From assembly GCA_018883635.1 (NCBI GenBank), contig JAHLFT010000065.1, positions 1-34,475 on the forward strand: a DNA stretch of 34,475 nt, read 5' to 3'. Of this stretch, positions 1-10,810 are shown in pieces. The position numbers and the translations under genes were made by a program. Positions within the stretch are counted from its first letter, which is position 1. Each line of letters opens with the position of its first letter. The stretch comes from Candidatus Lactobacillus pullistercoris (lineage in GTDB: Bacteria > Bacillota > Bacilli > Lactobacillales > Lactobacillaceae). The notes under the pieces were generated by a model. The model saw only the letters and a list, made by a program, of their open reading frames with translations. It searched no databases and was not told the origin of the DNA.

Positions 1-1244
1 GTTTAAACAACAGTCTAAAAAATAGTGATCTTTCAATTGCAGATCAGAATTTAGCTACAAAAATAGTTTATGGTACGATTCAATACAAAATTTATTTGGA
101 ATATCAATTAAAAGATTTAATAAAGGTAAAAATCAAAGAAAGCTATCTTAAACCGCTTTTATTAATGTCTGTTTATCAAATTGTCTTTCTAGATAAAGTT
201 CCAAATCGGGCAGTTCTAGATGAAGCAAATAAATTAGCTAAACAATTTGGCAAAAAAAGATCATCAGGTTTTAGGTTAGTAAATGGTATCTTACGGTCAT
301 TTATTCGCCGGGGCAAAATTTTACCTAATTCAAATGATTTAATTGAATATTTAAGTGTCAAAGAAAGTTTTCCAATTTGGTTAGTTAAATATTTTATTGA
401 TCAGTTTGGACAAGAAAAAACTGAAAATATTTTGGCTAGTTTTAATAAAAATGCCAAAAATAGTGTGCGCATTTCTTCACTAATTGATAAGCAAGAAGTA
501 TTAGATAAATTAAAAAAGGAATCCTTTAAACCAAAATTATCTAGTTTAACTAGTCAAGTAGCTATTTTAGATCATGGTGGAATAGCCGAAACGGATTTAT
601 TTGAAGATGGTAAGATAACTATTCAAGATGAAGCAGCTAGTTTAGTAGTAGATAGTTTTAAATTTTCTAAGACAGATCAAGTATTAGATGCATGTAGTGC
701 ACCTGGTGGCAAAACTATTCAAATCGCAGAAAAGATTCCTGAAGGTCAAGTAACTGCTTTAGATATTCATAAAAATAAGTTAAACTTAGTTGTCAAAAAT
801 GCACAGAGAATGCATGTTGCTGACCGAGTTAAGACCACAGCTGTGGATGCACGAAAGTCTGATGAGTATTTTTCTGGTCAAGAATTTGATAAGATATTAG
901 TAGACGCACCTTGTTCAGGTTTAGGTTTAATGAGACGTAAACCTGAAATTAGGTATACTAAGAGTAAAAAAGATTTAGTGAATTTACAAAAAATCCAATT
1001 ATCAATTCTTGATCATGTGAGTCAATTGTTGAAAAAGAATGGTGAATTAGTTTATTCAACTTGTACCATTTCCATAGAAGAAGATGAAAATGTAGTTCAA
1101 AAATTCTTGGAAGCACATCCAAATTTTGAACTTCAACCATTTAATTTAGAAAAAGTTGATAGCAAAACTGGCACGTTGAAAATAATGCCAGATGAATATG
1201 ATAGTGATGGATTTTTTATTGCAAAATTTAAGTTACGAGGTTAG
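1..1244 (+). CDS. rsmB: 16S rRNA (cytosine-C5)-methyltransferase RsmB, 5' end outside the window
   Basis: The frame is open from base 3 (LNNSLKNSDLSIADQNLATKIVYGTIQYKIYLEYQL...), so the listed TTG start at 96 is internal. NusB-like N-terminal domain, then SAM MTase motifs DACSAPGGKT, VDAPCSGLG, YSTCTI. Confidence 0.93.
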   Translation, partial: LNNSLKNSDLSIADQNLATKIVYGTIQYKIYLEYQLKDLIKVKIKESYLKPLLLMSVYQIVFLDKVPNRAVLDEANKLAKQFGKKRSSGFRLVNGILRSFIRRGKILPNSNDLIEYLSVKESFPIWLVKYFIDQFGQEKTENILASFNKNAKNSVRISSLIDKQEVLDKLKKESFKPKLSSLTSQVAILDHGGIAETDLFEDGKITIQDEAASLVVDSFKFSKTDQVLDACSAPGGKTIQIAEKIPEGQVTALDIHKNKLNLVVKNAQRMHVADRVKTTAVDARKSDEYFSGQEFDKILVDAPCSGLGLMRRKPEIRYTKSKKDLVNLQKIQLSILDHVSQLLKKNGELVYSTCTISIEEDENVVQKFLEAHPNFELQPFNLEKVDSKTGTLKIMPDEYDSDGFFIAKFKLRG

Positions 1245-1247
1245 ATT

Positions 1248-1997
1248 TTGATTCAAACAGCATATGCTTCAAGTATTGGTAGAATACGTAAAAGCAATCA
1301 AGATTTTGTAGGAGTATTTAAAAATAAAAGTGATGTTACTTTTGCAGTTGTCTGTGATGGCATGGGCGGTCATCAAGGTGGAGATGTTGCTTCGACAATG
1401 GCAGTAAGTCATTTGGGGCATAATTTTCTCAATACAGATTTTGACAACGCAGCTTTAGCTCAAAAATGGCTTGAAGTCCAATTAAATTCAGAAAACGAAA
1501 CTATTTTAAAAACAGCAGATCGCTTTTCTGATTTAAATGGGATGGGGACAACCATTGTTTTGGCAATTGCCTTTAAAGATAGTGCTTTAATTGCCCATTT
1601 GGGAGATTCAAGGGCTTACAGTTATACAGATGGCAAGTTTACTCAATTAACTGAAGATCATTCTTTGGTTAACGAATTAGTAAAAATGGGGCAAATAACT
1701 AAAGAACAAGCTAAGCATCATCCGCAAAAGAATATCATTACTCAAGCACTCGGAGTTTCAAGTACTATTAACCCACAATATTCAACAATTTCTTTAAAAG
1801 AAAATGATCTTATATTGCTTTGTACCGATGGACTTACTAATTCATTAAATGATCCTCAAATTCAGCAAATATTAGCTACCAAAGATCTTTCTTTAAAAGA
1901 TAAATGTAATAAGTTAATTAATGAAGCCAATCGTTTAGGCGGTGGTGATAACATTACAGTTTGTTTGGTATGCAGTGAGGAGGATGAAAGTAAATGA
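1248..1997 (+). CDS. stp: PP2C-family serine/threonine phosphatase (Stp/PrpC)
   Basis: Motifs VCDGMGGHQGGDVAS, GMGTTIV, LGDSRAY, LCTDGL, GGGDNITV; adjacent to prkC; TTG start. Confidence 0.93.
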   Translation: MIQTAYASSIGRIRKSNQDFVGVFKNKSDVTFAVVCDGMGGHQGGDVASTMAVSHLGHNFLNTDFDNAALAQKWLEVQLNSENETILKTADRFSDLNGMGTTIVLAIAFKDSALIAHLGDSRAYSYTDGKFTQLTEDHSLVNELVKMGQITKEQAKHHPQKNIITQALGVSSTINPQYSTISLKENDLILLCTDGLTNSLNDPQIQQILATKDLSLKDKCNKLINEANRLGGGDNITVCLVCSEEDESK

Positions 1998-3991
1998 TCG
2001 ATAAAGGTTATTTACTTGGTGAGAGATACCGGATCATCGATACTTTAGGTGAAGGTGGAATGGCTAATGTTTATTTAGCCAAAGATATAATTTTGCAGCG
2101 TAAAGTTGCAGTTAAAGTATTGCGCCTTGACCTTCAAAAAGATCCTCAAACAGAAGCACGTTTTCAAAGAGAAGCATTAGCTACAAGTGAATTAAGTCAT
2201 CCTAATATTGTTTCAGTGCTAGATGTTGGGACTGATCAAGGCCTTCCCTACATGGTAATGGAGTATGTAGATGGACCTGATTTAAAAGAGTATATCCAGC
2301 AAAATTATCCATTAGATTTACATCAAGTGATTGATATTATGGATCAAATTTTGAGTGCAGTAGCTTTAGCACATAAACATAATGTGATCCATAGAGACTT
2401 AAAACCGCAAAATATTTTAATGGATAAACGCGGAAACATTAAAATTGCTGACTTTGGGATAGCGGTAGCATTAAATCAGAGTTCAGTAACGCAGACCAAT
2501 TCAATCATGGGATCAGTGCATTATATGTCACCTGAACAAACCCGTGGTGGGATGGTTACTAAACAGTCAGATATTTATTCTTTAGGAATAATTTTATATG
2601 AATTAATTACGGGGCATGTTCCTTTTAGTGGAGACACGCCAGTTGCTATTGCGTTAAAACATGCTCAAGAACCGGTACCATCAATTAGACAGAAGAATCC
2701 TGAAATTCCGCAAGCATTAGAGAATGTTGTCCTAAAAGCTACCGCTAAAGATCCGCGTGATCGTTATAGTTCAGCTCAAGAGATGAAAGAAGATCTTGAT
2801 ACTTGTCTAGATTATTCACGGCGTAATGAGCCGCCATTTGTCGCCTCCCATGATGTGAGTGATGACGAAACAATTATTTTGCCGGGGTTTAAACCGCAAA
2901 AAGAAGATCTAAATCAAGTAAAAAAAGATTCGCCAGTTGAAAATAGTGAAAATCAAGACAAAAACAATAAAAATAGTTTCTGGAAAAATCTTAGCAAACA
3001 TAAATGGTGGTTTATCTTTTTAGGCATTGCTGCCATTTTAATTATTTTTATCATGATTTTTGCTTTAAATGGGAAGCGTGATACCCAAATTCATGTTCCG
3101 GATGTAACTAATGTTGCAGAAGGAAAGGCAAAAATGAAAATTGAAAATGCTGGCCTAAGGATTGGAAAAGTAAAAAGAAAACATTCTGATAGTATTGATG
3201 CGGGTAAAGTAATTAAGACAACGCCTTCAGCTGGTGATAGTGTTCAAAAGGGGCGCAGCATTGATATTATTATTTCAAGTGGCGCAGGGATGGTAGAAGT
3301 ACCAGATCTTGTAAATGATAATTATAAAGAGGCTGCAGAGAAACTAAAGAATCTAGGTTTTGATGTGATTCGAGAAAATCAATACTCATCGACTTATGAT
3401 GAGGATCATGTTATTTCCCAGAGTATTGCTGCCGGTGTTGAAGTTAAACCTAAACAAACTACTATTACACTAGTAGTTTCTCAAGGTAAACGACCACATC
3501 CTAAAAAGCATTTGATTAAACTAAAGAATTTGAGGAATTATTCTTTAAAGAGTGCTCAAGATTACGCTAAGGATAATGACTTAACTCTTCAGATTAATGA
3601 GGAATATTCAAAATCCGTTGATAAAGGTTTAATTATTTCAACAGAACCTGCAGCTGGAACAAAAGTTGAACGTGGATCTACTATAATAGTTAAAGTTTCT
3701 AAAGGTGCTAAAGATGATGAGCATCCAACAAATATTACTAAGAACTTTACTGTTGATTATGTGGCTCCAGATTCTGCAAAAGATAATCAAAATAAAAATG
3801 AAGGTTTGCGCGGCAACCATGTCCAAATTTATATTAAAGATGATGAACATTCATTAGGAAATATCTATCGCGATCTTTATATTAAACATGATATGAGCTT
3901 TTCAATTCCATTTTCTCTTAAAGATGGTAATGGACAATTACGGGTTGTAAGAGATGGCAAGACCGTCTTAAATGAAAAGGTAACAAAATGA
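1994..3991 (+). CDS. prkC: Serine/threonine protein kinase PrkC/PknB with TM segment, three PASTA repeats and a C-terminal extracytoplasmic tail
   Basis: Kinase motifs [45 protein letters not shown]; three PASTA-like units at about residues 365-570; ATGA overlap with stp. Confidence 0.95.
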   Translation: MIDKGYLLGERYRIIDTLGEGGMANVYLAKDIILQRKVAVKVLRLDLQKDPQTEARFQREALATSELSHPNIVSVLDVGTDQGLPYMVMEYVDGPDLKEYIQQNYPLDLHQVIDIMDQILSAVALAHKHNVIHRDLKPQNILMDKRGNIKIADFGIAVALNQSSVTQTNSIMGSVHYMSPEQTRGGMVTKQSDIYSLGIILYELITGHVPFSGDTPVAIALKHAQEPVPSIRQKNPEIPQALENVVLKATAKDPRDRYSSAQEMKEDLDTCLDYSRRNEPPFVASHDVSDDETIILPGFKPQKEDLNQVKKDSPVENSENQDKNNKNSFWKNLSKHKWWFIFLGIAAILIIFIMIFALNGKRDTQIHVPDVTNVAEGKAKMKIENAGLRIGKVKRKHSDSIDAGKVIKTTPSAGDSVQKGRSIDIIISSGAGMVEVPDLVNDNYKEAAEKLKNLGFDVIRENQYSSTYDEDHVISQSIAAGVEVKPKQTTITLVVSQGKRPHPKKHLIKLKNLRNYSLKSAQDYAKDNDLTLQINEEYSKSVDKGLIISTEPAAGTKVERGSTIIVKVSKGAKDDEHPTNITKNFTVDYVAPDSAKDNQNKNEGLRGNHVQIYIKDDEHSLGNIYRDLYIKHDMSFSIPFSLKDGNGQLRVVRDGKTVLNEKVTK

Positions 3992-4884
3992 CCAGATTAG
4001 CAAAGGGCACTGTAATTAGTTTAATTGCAGGTTTTTATGACGTTAAGACAGATGAAGGAGTAATTAGGACAAGAGCCAGGGGTGTTTTTAGACAAAAAAA
4101 GCAAAAACCAGCAGTCGGTGATCGAGTTGAAATTCAAATCAATGATCAAGGGACTAGTTATCTTGTAAAATTACTACCAAGGATCAACAGGATTGGTCGT
4201 CCAGCGGTAGCTAATGTAAGTCATGTTTTGCTTGTTATTTCGGCAGTTCAACCAGATTTTTCAGTTCAATTACTGGATCGATTCCTAACTTTTTTTGATT
4301 GGCAAAAGGTTAATGTGACTATTTATATTTCTAAAGCTGATTTGATCAGGGATAGTTCAAAATTGAGTGCAATCAAAAAAGAATTATCTTACTACCAAAA
4401 AATAGGTTATGCAGTTTTTGATAACGATCAAGAGTTAGCTGCAGCATTAAATCAAAATATTGCTAAAGATGATATTTGGACTTTAGCTGGACAATCAGGT
4501 GCAGGTAAGTCCACTCTACTTAATAAATTAAAAAAGGATATTAATCAAAAAACTGGTGAAATTTCGTCAGTTCTTAATCGTGGTAAACATACCACTAGAA
4601 AAGTCGATCTTTTTAACTGGGGAGATGGTTTTATTGCAGATACACCTGGATTTTCAGCAATTGATCTGACGCCAATTAAGGTTAATGAATTAAAGGATTA
4701 TTTTGTAGAATTTAAAAAAGCTAGTAGTAAATGTAAATTTAGAGGTTGTCAACATTTGCACGAGCCAAAGTGTGAAGTAAAACGATTAGTTGAAGAAAAA
4801 GAAATAATAAAAAGTCGTTATGACAATTATTTGGGAATGCGTAAGGAAATAGAAGATGGAAGAATTCCCGAATATTTAAAATAG
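3988..4884 (+). CDS. rsgA: Ribosome small subunit-dependent GTPase A
   Basis: Circularly permuted GTPase: SKAD (G4), [12 protein letters not shown] (G1), DTPG (G3); C-terminal zinc motif [14 protein letters not shown]. Confidence 0.95.
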   Translation: MTRLAKGTVISLIAGFYDVKTDEGVIRTRARGVFRQKKQKPAVGDRVEIQINDQGTSYLVKLLPRINRIGRPAVANVSHVLLVISAVQPDFSVQLLDRFLTFFDWQKVNVTIYISKADLIRDSSKLSAIKKELSYYQKIGYAVFDNDQELAAALNQNIAKDDIWTLAGQSGAGKSTLLNKLKKDINQKTGEISSVLNRGKHTTRKVDLFNWGDGFIADTPGFSAIDLTPIKVNELKDYFVEFKKASSKCKFRGCQHLHEPKCEVKRLVEEKEIIKSRYDNYLGMRKEIEDGRIPEYLK

Positions 4885-4897
4885 TATGGAGAAACAA

Positions 4898-5557
4898 ATG
4901 TTAATTGCACCTTCAATTTTAAATGCGAATAATTTGAATTTGAAACAAGAAATAAAGAAGGCTGCTGGTGCTGGTATTACACGCTTTCACATTGATATTA
5001 TGGATGGACATTTTGTCCCTAATTTATCATTTGGACCGCAACTAGTTAGTGATTTTAAACGAGAATTTCCCTTAATTGATGCAGAAATTCATTTGATGAG
5101 TAATAATCCCAAAACTTTAATCCCAGAATTTATTAAAGCAGGAGCCGATGTCATTGAGATTCATTATGAAGCAATGGATGAAGAAAATCTAAATTATTGG
5201 CTGGATTATATTTCTTCAAATGGAGTTAAAGTCGGTTTAGTTTTAAATCCTACTACTCCAGTTCAAGTTATTGAAAAGTTTAGCGATCAAATTGATCAAC
5301 TTTTATTGATGACCGTTAAGCCCGGATTTGGCGGACAGAGTTTTATTTCATCTTCTGCGGAAAAGATTAAAGAAGCAAAAGATATCTTGAAGAAGGCTGA
5401 TAATAAAATTCCAATCGAAGTTGATGGCGGCATCGATGAAAATACGGCAAGAATATGTAAAAATGCCGGCGCCAGTATATTTGTTGCTGGATCATATATT
5501 TTTAAAAAAGAGAGTATTTCCGAGCAAATTAATAAGTTAAATGAAGTGATCAAATGA
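4898..5557 (+). CDS. rpe: Ribulose-phosphate 3-epimerase
   Basis: IAPSILNA, HIDIMDGHFVPNLSFGP, VKPGFGGQSF, VDGGI. GGAG is 6 nt before ATG 4898, which is preferred over 4886. Confidence 0.94.
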   Translation: MLIAPSILNANNLNLKQEIKKAAGAGITRFHIDIMDGHFVPNLSFGPQLVSDFKREFPLIDAEIHLMSNNPKTLIPEFIKAGADVIEIHYEAMDEENLNYWLDYISSNGVKVGLVLNPTTPVQVIEKFSDQIDQLLLMTVKPGFGGQSFISSSAEKIKEAKDILKKADNKIPIEVDGGIDENTARICKNAGASIFVAGSYIFKKESISEQINKLNEVIK

Positions 5558-6240
5558 AAGCTTATGCTCTTTTAGGCGGACCAGTTAATCTATGGCCTAT
5601 GAATATAAAAGAAGTTTTTAAAAAGGCTCAAAATAAGGGCGATGTGATTGTTGGTGTAGATCGAGGAAGTCTTCTTCTGGAAGAGATGGGAATTATTCCA
5701 GATTTAGCGCTAGGAGATTTCGATTCATTAAAAAAAGGTGAACTATCAAAGATAGAAAAGAACGTAAAAGATATTCGCTATTCAAATCCAATCAAAGATT
5801 ACACTGATTCAGAATTGATGATTAGAACGATTTTTAATGAATATCACGTGGATTCTTTGGTTATTTTAGGAGCTACAGGAGGAAGAATTGATCATTTTCT
5901 TGTTAATTTTTTTATGATTTTGAATCCTGAAATTAGAAAATTTGCTGAGAAAATAACTATTTTGGATCGACAAAATAAAATTCAGTTTTGTGATTCCGGC
6001 AACTTTGAGATTAAAAGAGATCATTATTTTTATTATTTTGGAGTAGCTGCTTTAGAAACAGTGAAAGATCTAAATATTATAGGTGCGAAATACTCATTAA
6101 ATAATTTTTCGTCAGACTATCCAAGGATTTTTTCGTCTAATGAATTTAAACCTGACCAGGATTCTTTTATTTTAAAAATTGGTCAAGGATTAGTGGCGGT
6201 GATCTTTTCAAAAGATATTAATCGATTTGATAATTTATAA
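5554..6240 (+). CDS. thiN: Thiamine pyrophosphokinase
   Basis: VGVDRG, LGDFDS, DYTDSELMI, LGATGGRIDHFLVN; position after rpe. Confidence 0.9.
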   Translation: MKAYALLGGPVNLWPMNIKEVFKKAQNKGDVIVGVDRGSLLLEEMGIIPDLALGDFDSLKKGELSKIEKNVKDIRYSNPIKDYTDSELMIRTIFNEYHVDSLVILGATGGRIDHFLVNFFMILNPEIRKFAEKITILDRQNKIQFCDSGNFEIKRDHYFYYFGVAALETVKDLNIIGAKYSLNNFSSDYPRIFSSNEFKPDQDSFILKIGQGLVAVIFSKDINRFDNL

Positions 6241-6246
6241 AATAAA

Positions 6247-6280
6247 AAAATACCGTTTAGTAAAAACTAAACGGTATTTT
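6247..6280. terminator. Bidirectional intrinsic terminator between thiN and rpmB
   Basis: AAAATACCGTTTAGT-AAA-ACTAAACGGTATTTT perfect stem with flanking A/T tracts; convergent genes. Confidence 0.9.
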
Positions 6281-6361
6281 TATGCACAAACATGTTTTTT
6301 TTATCTGAATTCAAATAAAAAGAAAACTAAACAAAATCAACTTTGTTAGTTTTGTTTAACA

Positions 6362-6547
6362 CTAGGCACGAGTAACTTTACCAGATTTCAAAGTCTTGGT
6401 TGATACCCAAACGCGCTTTGGCTTGCCGTCAACAAGGATGCGAACTCTTTGAAGGTTTGGCTTCCAAGCACGACGAGATGATCTCTTTGAGTGGGAACGT
6501 TTGTTACCAAAAGTAGTCTTCTTACCTGTTACAAAATCTTTTGCCAT
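6362..6547 (-). CDS. rpmB: 50S ribosomal protein L28
   Basis: [37 protein letters not shown]...; GGAGG upstream; conserved opposite orientation to asp23/yloU. Confidence 0.97.
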   Translation of the reverse strand: MAKDFVTGKKTTFGNKRSHSKRSSRRAWKPNLQRVRILVDGKPKRVWVSTKTLKSGKVTRA

Positions 6548-6717
6548 TTGCTAAACCTCCTTTTTTGTGTTTTCATACTTAACTAAGATAGCATAATGTT
6601 AGAATCAATTCAATACCAAAACTATTTTTTAATTAATTGGTTTTAATAAGCGTTTAGTGTTTTACTATGATAAAATAAATACGTATATTGAGACAATAAT
6701 AAAGATGGAGGAAGATC

Positions 6718-7080
6718 ATGGCTGTTAAAATCAAAACAAAAGATGGTTTGATAGATATTTCAAACGGAGTGATTGCAACTGTTGTTGGTAGTGCAGCTAC
6801 CTCTAATTACGGCGTTGTAGGTATGGCATCTAAGAATGCCATCCGTGATGGCTTTGATGGCATTTTAAATCGGGCCAACTTTAAGCGCGGTGTTGTTGTC
6901 AAGTCAGCAGAAAATGAAATAACGGTTGACGTTTACATTATTGTAGGTTATGGTTTGAAGATTTCCGAAGTAAGTCGTAACGTACAAGATAGTGTTAAAT
7001 ATAATTTAAAAAATCAGTTAGGGATTGATACTAAAGCTGTTAATGTCATTGTGCAAAGCGTAAAAGTACTTGACGACTAA
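6718..7080 (+). CDS. Asp23/Gls24-family envelope stress response protein (YloU-like)
   Basis: About 120 aa with the Asp23 signature pattern (GVIATVVGSAA...GVVGMA...VDVYIIVGYG); directly upstream of the DAK-domain gene. Confidence 0.88.
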   Translation: MAVKIKTKDGLIDISNGVIATVVGSAATSNYGVVGMASKNAIRDGFDGILNRANFKRGVVVKSAENEITVDVYIIVGYGLKISEVSRNVQDSVKYNLKNQLGIDTKAVNVIVQSVKVLDD

Positions 7081-7101
7081 CACAAGCGGAGGTTATGAAT
7101 A

Positions 7102-8760
7102 TTGGTTTTAAAAGAAATAGATAGTAGTCAATTTAGAGATATGGTTCGTGTGGCAACACACAGAATGGGAAAGAATGCAGAATTTGTTAATTCATTAAAT
7201 GTTTTCCCCGTACCTGATGGTGACACTGGTACAAACATGAACTTGACTATTGAAAGTGGAGCAAAATCAGTAAGTGAAAATCCAAGCACAAACGTTGGTG
7301 ATTTGACTGAAAGCCTTGCTAAAGGTATGTTGATGGGTGCTCGTGGTAATAGTGGAGTAATTACTTCTCAATTATTTAGAGGTTTTTATAAAGCAACCCA
7401 AGGAATGAAAACCTTGAATGCCCAAGAACTAGCAAACGCCTTTACCAATGGTGTAAATACTGCTTACAAAGCTGTGATGAAACCAGTTGAAGGTACCATT
7501 TTAACAGTTGCGCGTGTTGCGGCTGAAGAAGGCGCAAAAAAGGCTAATGATTCTGACGATGTCGAAGAAGTAATGAAAGCTATCGTCGAAGGTGCTAAAG
7601 GTGCTTTAAAGACTACTCCAGATTTACTTCCAGTTTTGAAACAAGTTGGAGTTGTTGATTCAGGTGGTCAAGGTCTTTTATTTATTTATGAAGGATTTTT
7701 GGAAGGTATTTTGGGTGAAAACTTTGCTGATCAATATCAACCAGATTCTAGCGAAATGGATGAAATGATCAATGCAATGCACCACCAATCAGTCCAAGGT
7801 CAATTAGCAACTCAAGATATTAGTCATGGTTACTGTACTGAAATCATGGTTGATTTAACATCTGATGTTCCTGATAAGAAAAAGTTTGATCTAGAAGAAT
7901 TTAGAAAACATTTATCTAATATTGGTGATTCGCTGTTAGCAGTTTCTGATGGCGATGTTGCTAAAGTTCACGTTCATACTGAACATCCTGGTGAAGTTTT
8001 CCAATATGGTAGTCAATTTGGCCAATTAGGTAAAATTAAGATTGATAATATGAGAATTCAACATGAAACTATCGTTGAAGGTGACGAAAGTAAGCAAGAA
8101 GCTGTTGAATTCGCAGTTATTGCAGTAGCTTCAGGTAATGGTATTCGTAAATTATTTGAAAGTGAAGGCGTCAACAGAATTATTTCTGGCGGTCAAACAA
8201 TGAACCCATCAACAGCGGATATTATTGATGCAATTAAAAAATCCGGTGCTAAGAAGGCAATTGTTTTACCTAATAATGGCAATATTATCATGGCAGCAAA
8301 ACAAGCCGCAGAAGTTAGTGAAATTCCAGTGGGTATTGTTCCAACCAAGACTATTTCTCAAGGTTTGACAGCAATGCTTTCATTTGATCCTGATGCATCA
8401 ATTGAAGATAATGTTGAAGCGATGACTGAAGATTTGGATACTGTTGTTTCTGGTGAAGTTACGCAGGCTAACCGTGATACTACAATTAATGAAGTAGAAA
8501 TTCATAAAAATGATTACTTAGGTATCGTTGATGGTGAAATCCGCGTTGATAATCCTGATTTGATTCAAACAAGTGTTGAAATGATTGAAAAGATGTTAGA
8601 TGAAGATTCAGAAATTATCACTGTCATGTTTGGTAGAGATTCTAATAAGACTGAAGCTGAAAAGATTGTCAAAGCACTTGAAGATAAACATGATGATCTT
8701 GAATTTGAAATTCATGATGGTGGTCAACCAGTTTATAATTTCTTAGTATCAGTTGAATAA
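7102..8760 (+). CDS. fakA: DAK2/DhaL domain protein, fatty acid kinase subunit FakA (YloV)
   Basis: NVFPVPDGDTGTNMNLT, GARGNSGVI, VVDSGGQGL; TTG start with GGAGG 9 nt upstream. Confidence 0.92.
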   Translation: MVLKEIDSSQFRDMVRVATHRMGKNAEFVNSLNVFPVPDGDTGTNMNLTIESGAKSVSENPSTNVGDLTESLAKGMLMGARGNSGVITSQLFRGFYKATQGMKTLNAQELANAFTNGVNTAYKAVMKPVEGTILTVARVAAEEGAKKANDSDDVEEVMKAIVEGAKGALKTTPDLLPVLKQVGVVDSGGQGLLFIYEGFLEGILGENFADQYQPDSSEMDEMINAMHHQSVQGQLATQDISHGYCTEIMVDLTSDVPDKKKFDLEEFRKHLSNIGDSLLAVSDGDVAKVHVHTEHPGEVFQYGSQFGQLGKIKIDNMRIQHETIVEGDESKQEAVEFAVIAVASGNGIRKLFESEGVNRIISGGQTMNPSTADIIDAIKKSGAKKAIVLPNNGNIIMAAKQAAEVSEIPVGIVPTKTISQGLTAMLSFDPDASIEDNVEAMTEDLDTVVSGEVTQANRDTTINEVEIHKNDYLGIVDGEIRVDNPDLIQTSVEMIEKMLDEDSEIITVMFGRDSNKTEAEKIVKALEDKHDDLEFEIHDGGQPVYNFLVSVE

Positions 8761-8761
8761 G

Positions 8762-10795
8762 ATGAGTATTGAAACATTATTTGCTCCGGTAACTGATCTT
8801 AAAGGTGTAGGCACTAAGACTGCTGCTGATCTTGCAAGTCTAGGAATATATAGTATTTATGATCTTTTATATTATTTTCCTTTTCGCTATGATGAATTAC
8901 AAACTTTACCTCTTGATCAAATTATGGATGGTCAAAAGGTATTGTTAAAAGGTATAGTTGCTACTGAGCCTTTCGTAAGTCGTTTTGGTTATAAAAAAAG
9001 TCGCCTCAGTTTTAAGATGAGAATTGATCATGATGTTATCATGGTCAATTTTTTTAATCAGCCTTGGTTAAAAAATAAACTAGAAATCGGAAATGAAGTT
9101 GCAATTTATGGAAAATATAATGTTGCTAGACAATCATTATCCGGTTTTAAATTCGTAGCTGAAAAACAAAATGAATCGGGAATGGCACCTGTTTATCCAG
9201 TTAATAAGCACATTCGCCAAAAGAAATTGGTTGATCTGATTAACCAAGCAATAGATGAATTTTTATCAGATGTTGAAGATATAGTTCCTGCAAACATTAG
9301 AGAAAAGTATCGTCTGTTGTCTGATCAAGAAATTATTCAAAAAATGCATCATCCGCAAAACGGTAATGAAGCTGAATTTGCCAAAAGAAGTGCCATTTTT
9401 CGTGAATTCTTTATTTTTCAAATCCAGTTAGCGTTATTAATGCAGAATGATCAAGCTCAAAATAATGGTGAAGCTAAAAAATACGATTTAAATGAAATTA
9501 CTAAGTTGACTAGCTCTTTACCTTTTGAGTTATCACATGATCAAAAAAGTGCAGTTAACGAGATTTTCGTTGATCTACATTCAAATCGTCAGATGAGAAG
9601 ATTACTTCAAGGCGATGTTGGCTCTGGTAAAACGGTGGTAGCAGTTTATGCAATTTATGCTGCTGTGACTGCAGGCTATCAAGTTGCTTTAATGGTGCCA
9701 ACAGAAATTTTAGCAACGCAACATTTTAATAAGATTGACCATTTATTACGTAAATTTGGTGTTAGAGTCGCATTATTAACTGGAAGTACAAAGACTTTAG
9801 AACGAAAAGAAATTTATCGAGAATTGACTGATGGCACGATTAATGTAGTTATCGGTACGCATGCCTTAATTCAAAAAAATGTGATCTTTAAAAAGCTTGG
9901 TTTGGTTATAATTGATGAACAGCATCGGTTTGGTGTTGGTCAACGACAAGCTTTAATTAATAAGGGTAAATGTCCTGATATTTTAGCAATGACAGCAACG
10001 CCAATTCCGCGTACTTTAGCTTTAACAGTTTATGGTGACATGAATATTTCTGAAATTAGGCATTTACCTGCTGGCCGAAAACCGATTATTTCTTCTTGGA
10101 AAACAAGTAGTCAAATGGATCAGGTTTATGAGTTAATGCATCAGCAGTTAGCTGCCGGCTTTCAAATCTATGCTGTTACGCCGCTAATTTCAGAATCAGA
10201 AACGCTTGACCTGAAAAACGCCGAAGAGTTGTATGCTAAATTAAGTCATGACTTTCCAAAACAAAAAGTCGTGCTACTTCATGGACAAATGCCAGCTGCC
10301 AAAAAAGATGAAATTATGACAGAGTTTGCTGCTGGTGAAATAAATATTTTAGTAACTACTAGTGTAATCGAAGTTGGTGTTGATGTTCCTAATGCTAACA
10401 TGATGATTATTTATAATGCTGATCGCTTTGGCTTAAGTCAATTGCATCAATTACGAGGACGGATTGGTCGTGGTCAAACCCAAAGTTATTGTGTGTTTTT
10501 AGCAGATCCAAAAACTGAATCAGGTAAGGCAAGAATGAAGATTATCGCCGAGACTGGAGACGGTTTCAAACTTGCAGAAGAGGATTTAAAAATGCGTGGT
10601 GAAGGCGATCTGTTTGGTAAAGCTCAATCCGGCTTACCTGAATTTCGCGTGGGTAATGTTGTAAATAACTACAATACTTTGGTAGTTGCGCAAAAAGTAG
10701 CAAAAAAACTTGTAGCCGAAAATAATAGTTTATCCAATTATCCAGTTTTAAAAGAAGTATTAGAATATAATCAGTTGAAACAAAATAGAGTTTAG
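8762..10795 (+). CDS. recG: ATP-dependent DNA helicase RecG
   Basis: N-terminal wedge/OB domain; helicase motifs GDVGSGKT, DEQHRFGV, MTATPIPRTL, QLHQLRGRIGRG. Confidence 0.97.
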   Translation: MSIETLFAPVTDLKGVGTKTAADLASLGIYSIYDLLYYFPFRYDELQTLPLDQIMDGQKVLLKGIVATEPFVSRFGYKKSRLSFKMRIDHDVIMVNFFNQPWLKNKLEIGNEVAIYGKYNVARQSLSGFKFVAEKQNESGMAPVYPVNKHIRQKKLVDLINQAIDEFLSDVEDIVPANIREKYRLLSDQEIIQKMHHPQNGNEAEFAKRSAIFREFFIFQIQLALLMQNDQAQNNGEAKKYDLNEITKLTSSLPFELSHDQKSAVNEIFVDLHSNRQMRRLLQGDVGSGKTVVAVYAIYAAVTAGYQVALMVPTEILATQHFNKIDHLLRKFGVRVALLTGSTKTLERKEIYRELTDGTINVVIGTHALIQKNVIFKKLGLVIIDEQHRFGVGQRQALINKGKCPDILAMTATPIPRTLALTVYGDMNISEIRHLPAGRKPIISSWKTSSQMDQVYELMHQQLAAGFQIYAVTPLISESETLDLKNAEELYAKLSHDFPKQKVVLLHGQMPAAKKDEIMTEFAAGEINILVTTSVIEVGVDVPNANMMIIYNADRFGLSQLHQLRGRIGRGQTQSYCVFLADPKTESGKARMKIIAETGDGFKLAEEDLKMRGEGDLFGKAQSGLPEFRVGNVVNNYNTLVVAQKVAKKLVAENNSLSNYPVLKEVLEYNQLKQNRV

Positions 10796-10810
10796 AAAGA
10801 CGTGTTTTAA

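Noticed and set aside
1-8. GTTTAAAC (PmeI site) at the exact window start, possible vector or cloning junction
   Set aside because: The rsmB reading frame is continuous through it and encodes plausible RsmB sequence; chance palindrome.
3690-3991. Non-PASTA C-terminal tail of PrkC as a novel domain
   Set aside because: Extra C-terminal extracellular domains after PASTA repeats are known in Firmicute PrkC proteins; nothing distinctive seen.
6321-6358. Second imperfect hairpin (AAACAAAA...TTTTGTTT) downstream of rpmB
   Set aside because: Plausible minus-strand terminator, but the helix is imperfect and AT-only and the strong bidirectional terminator next to it suffices.
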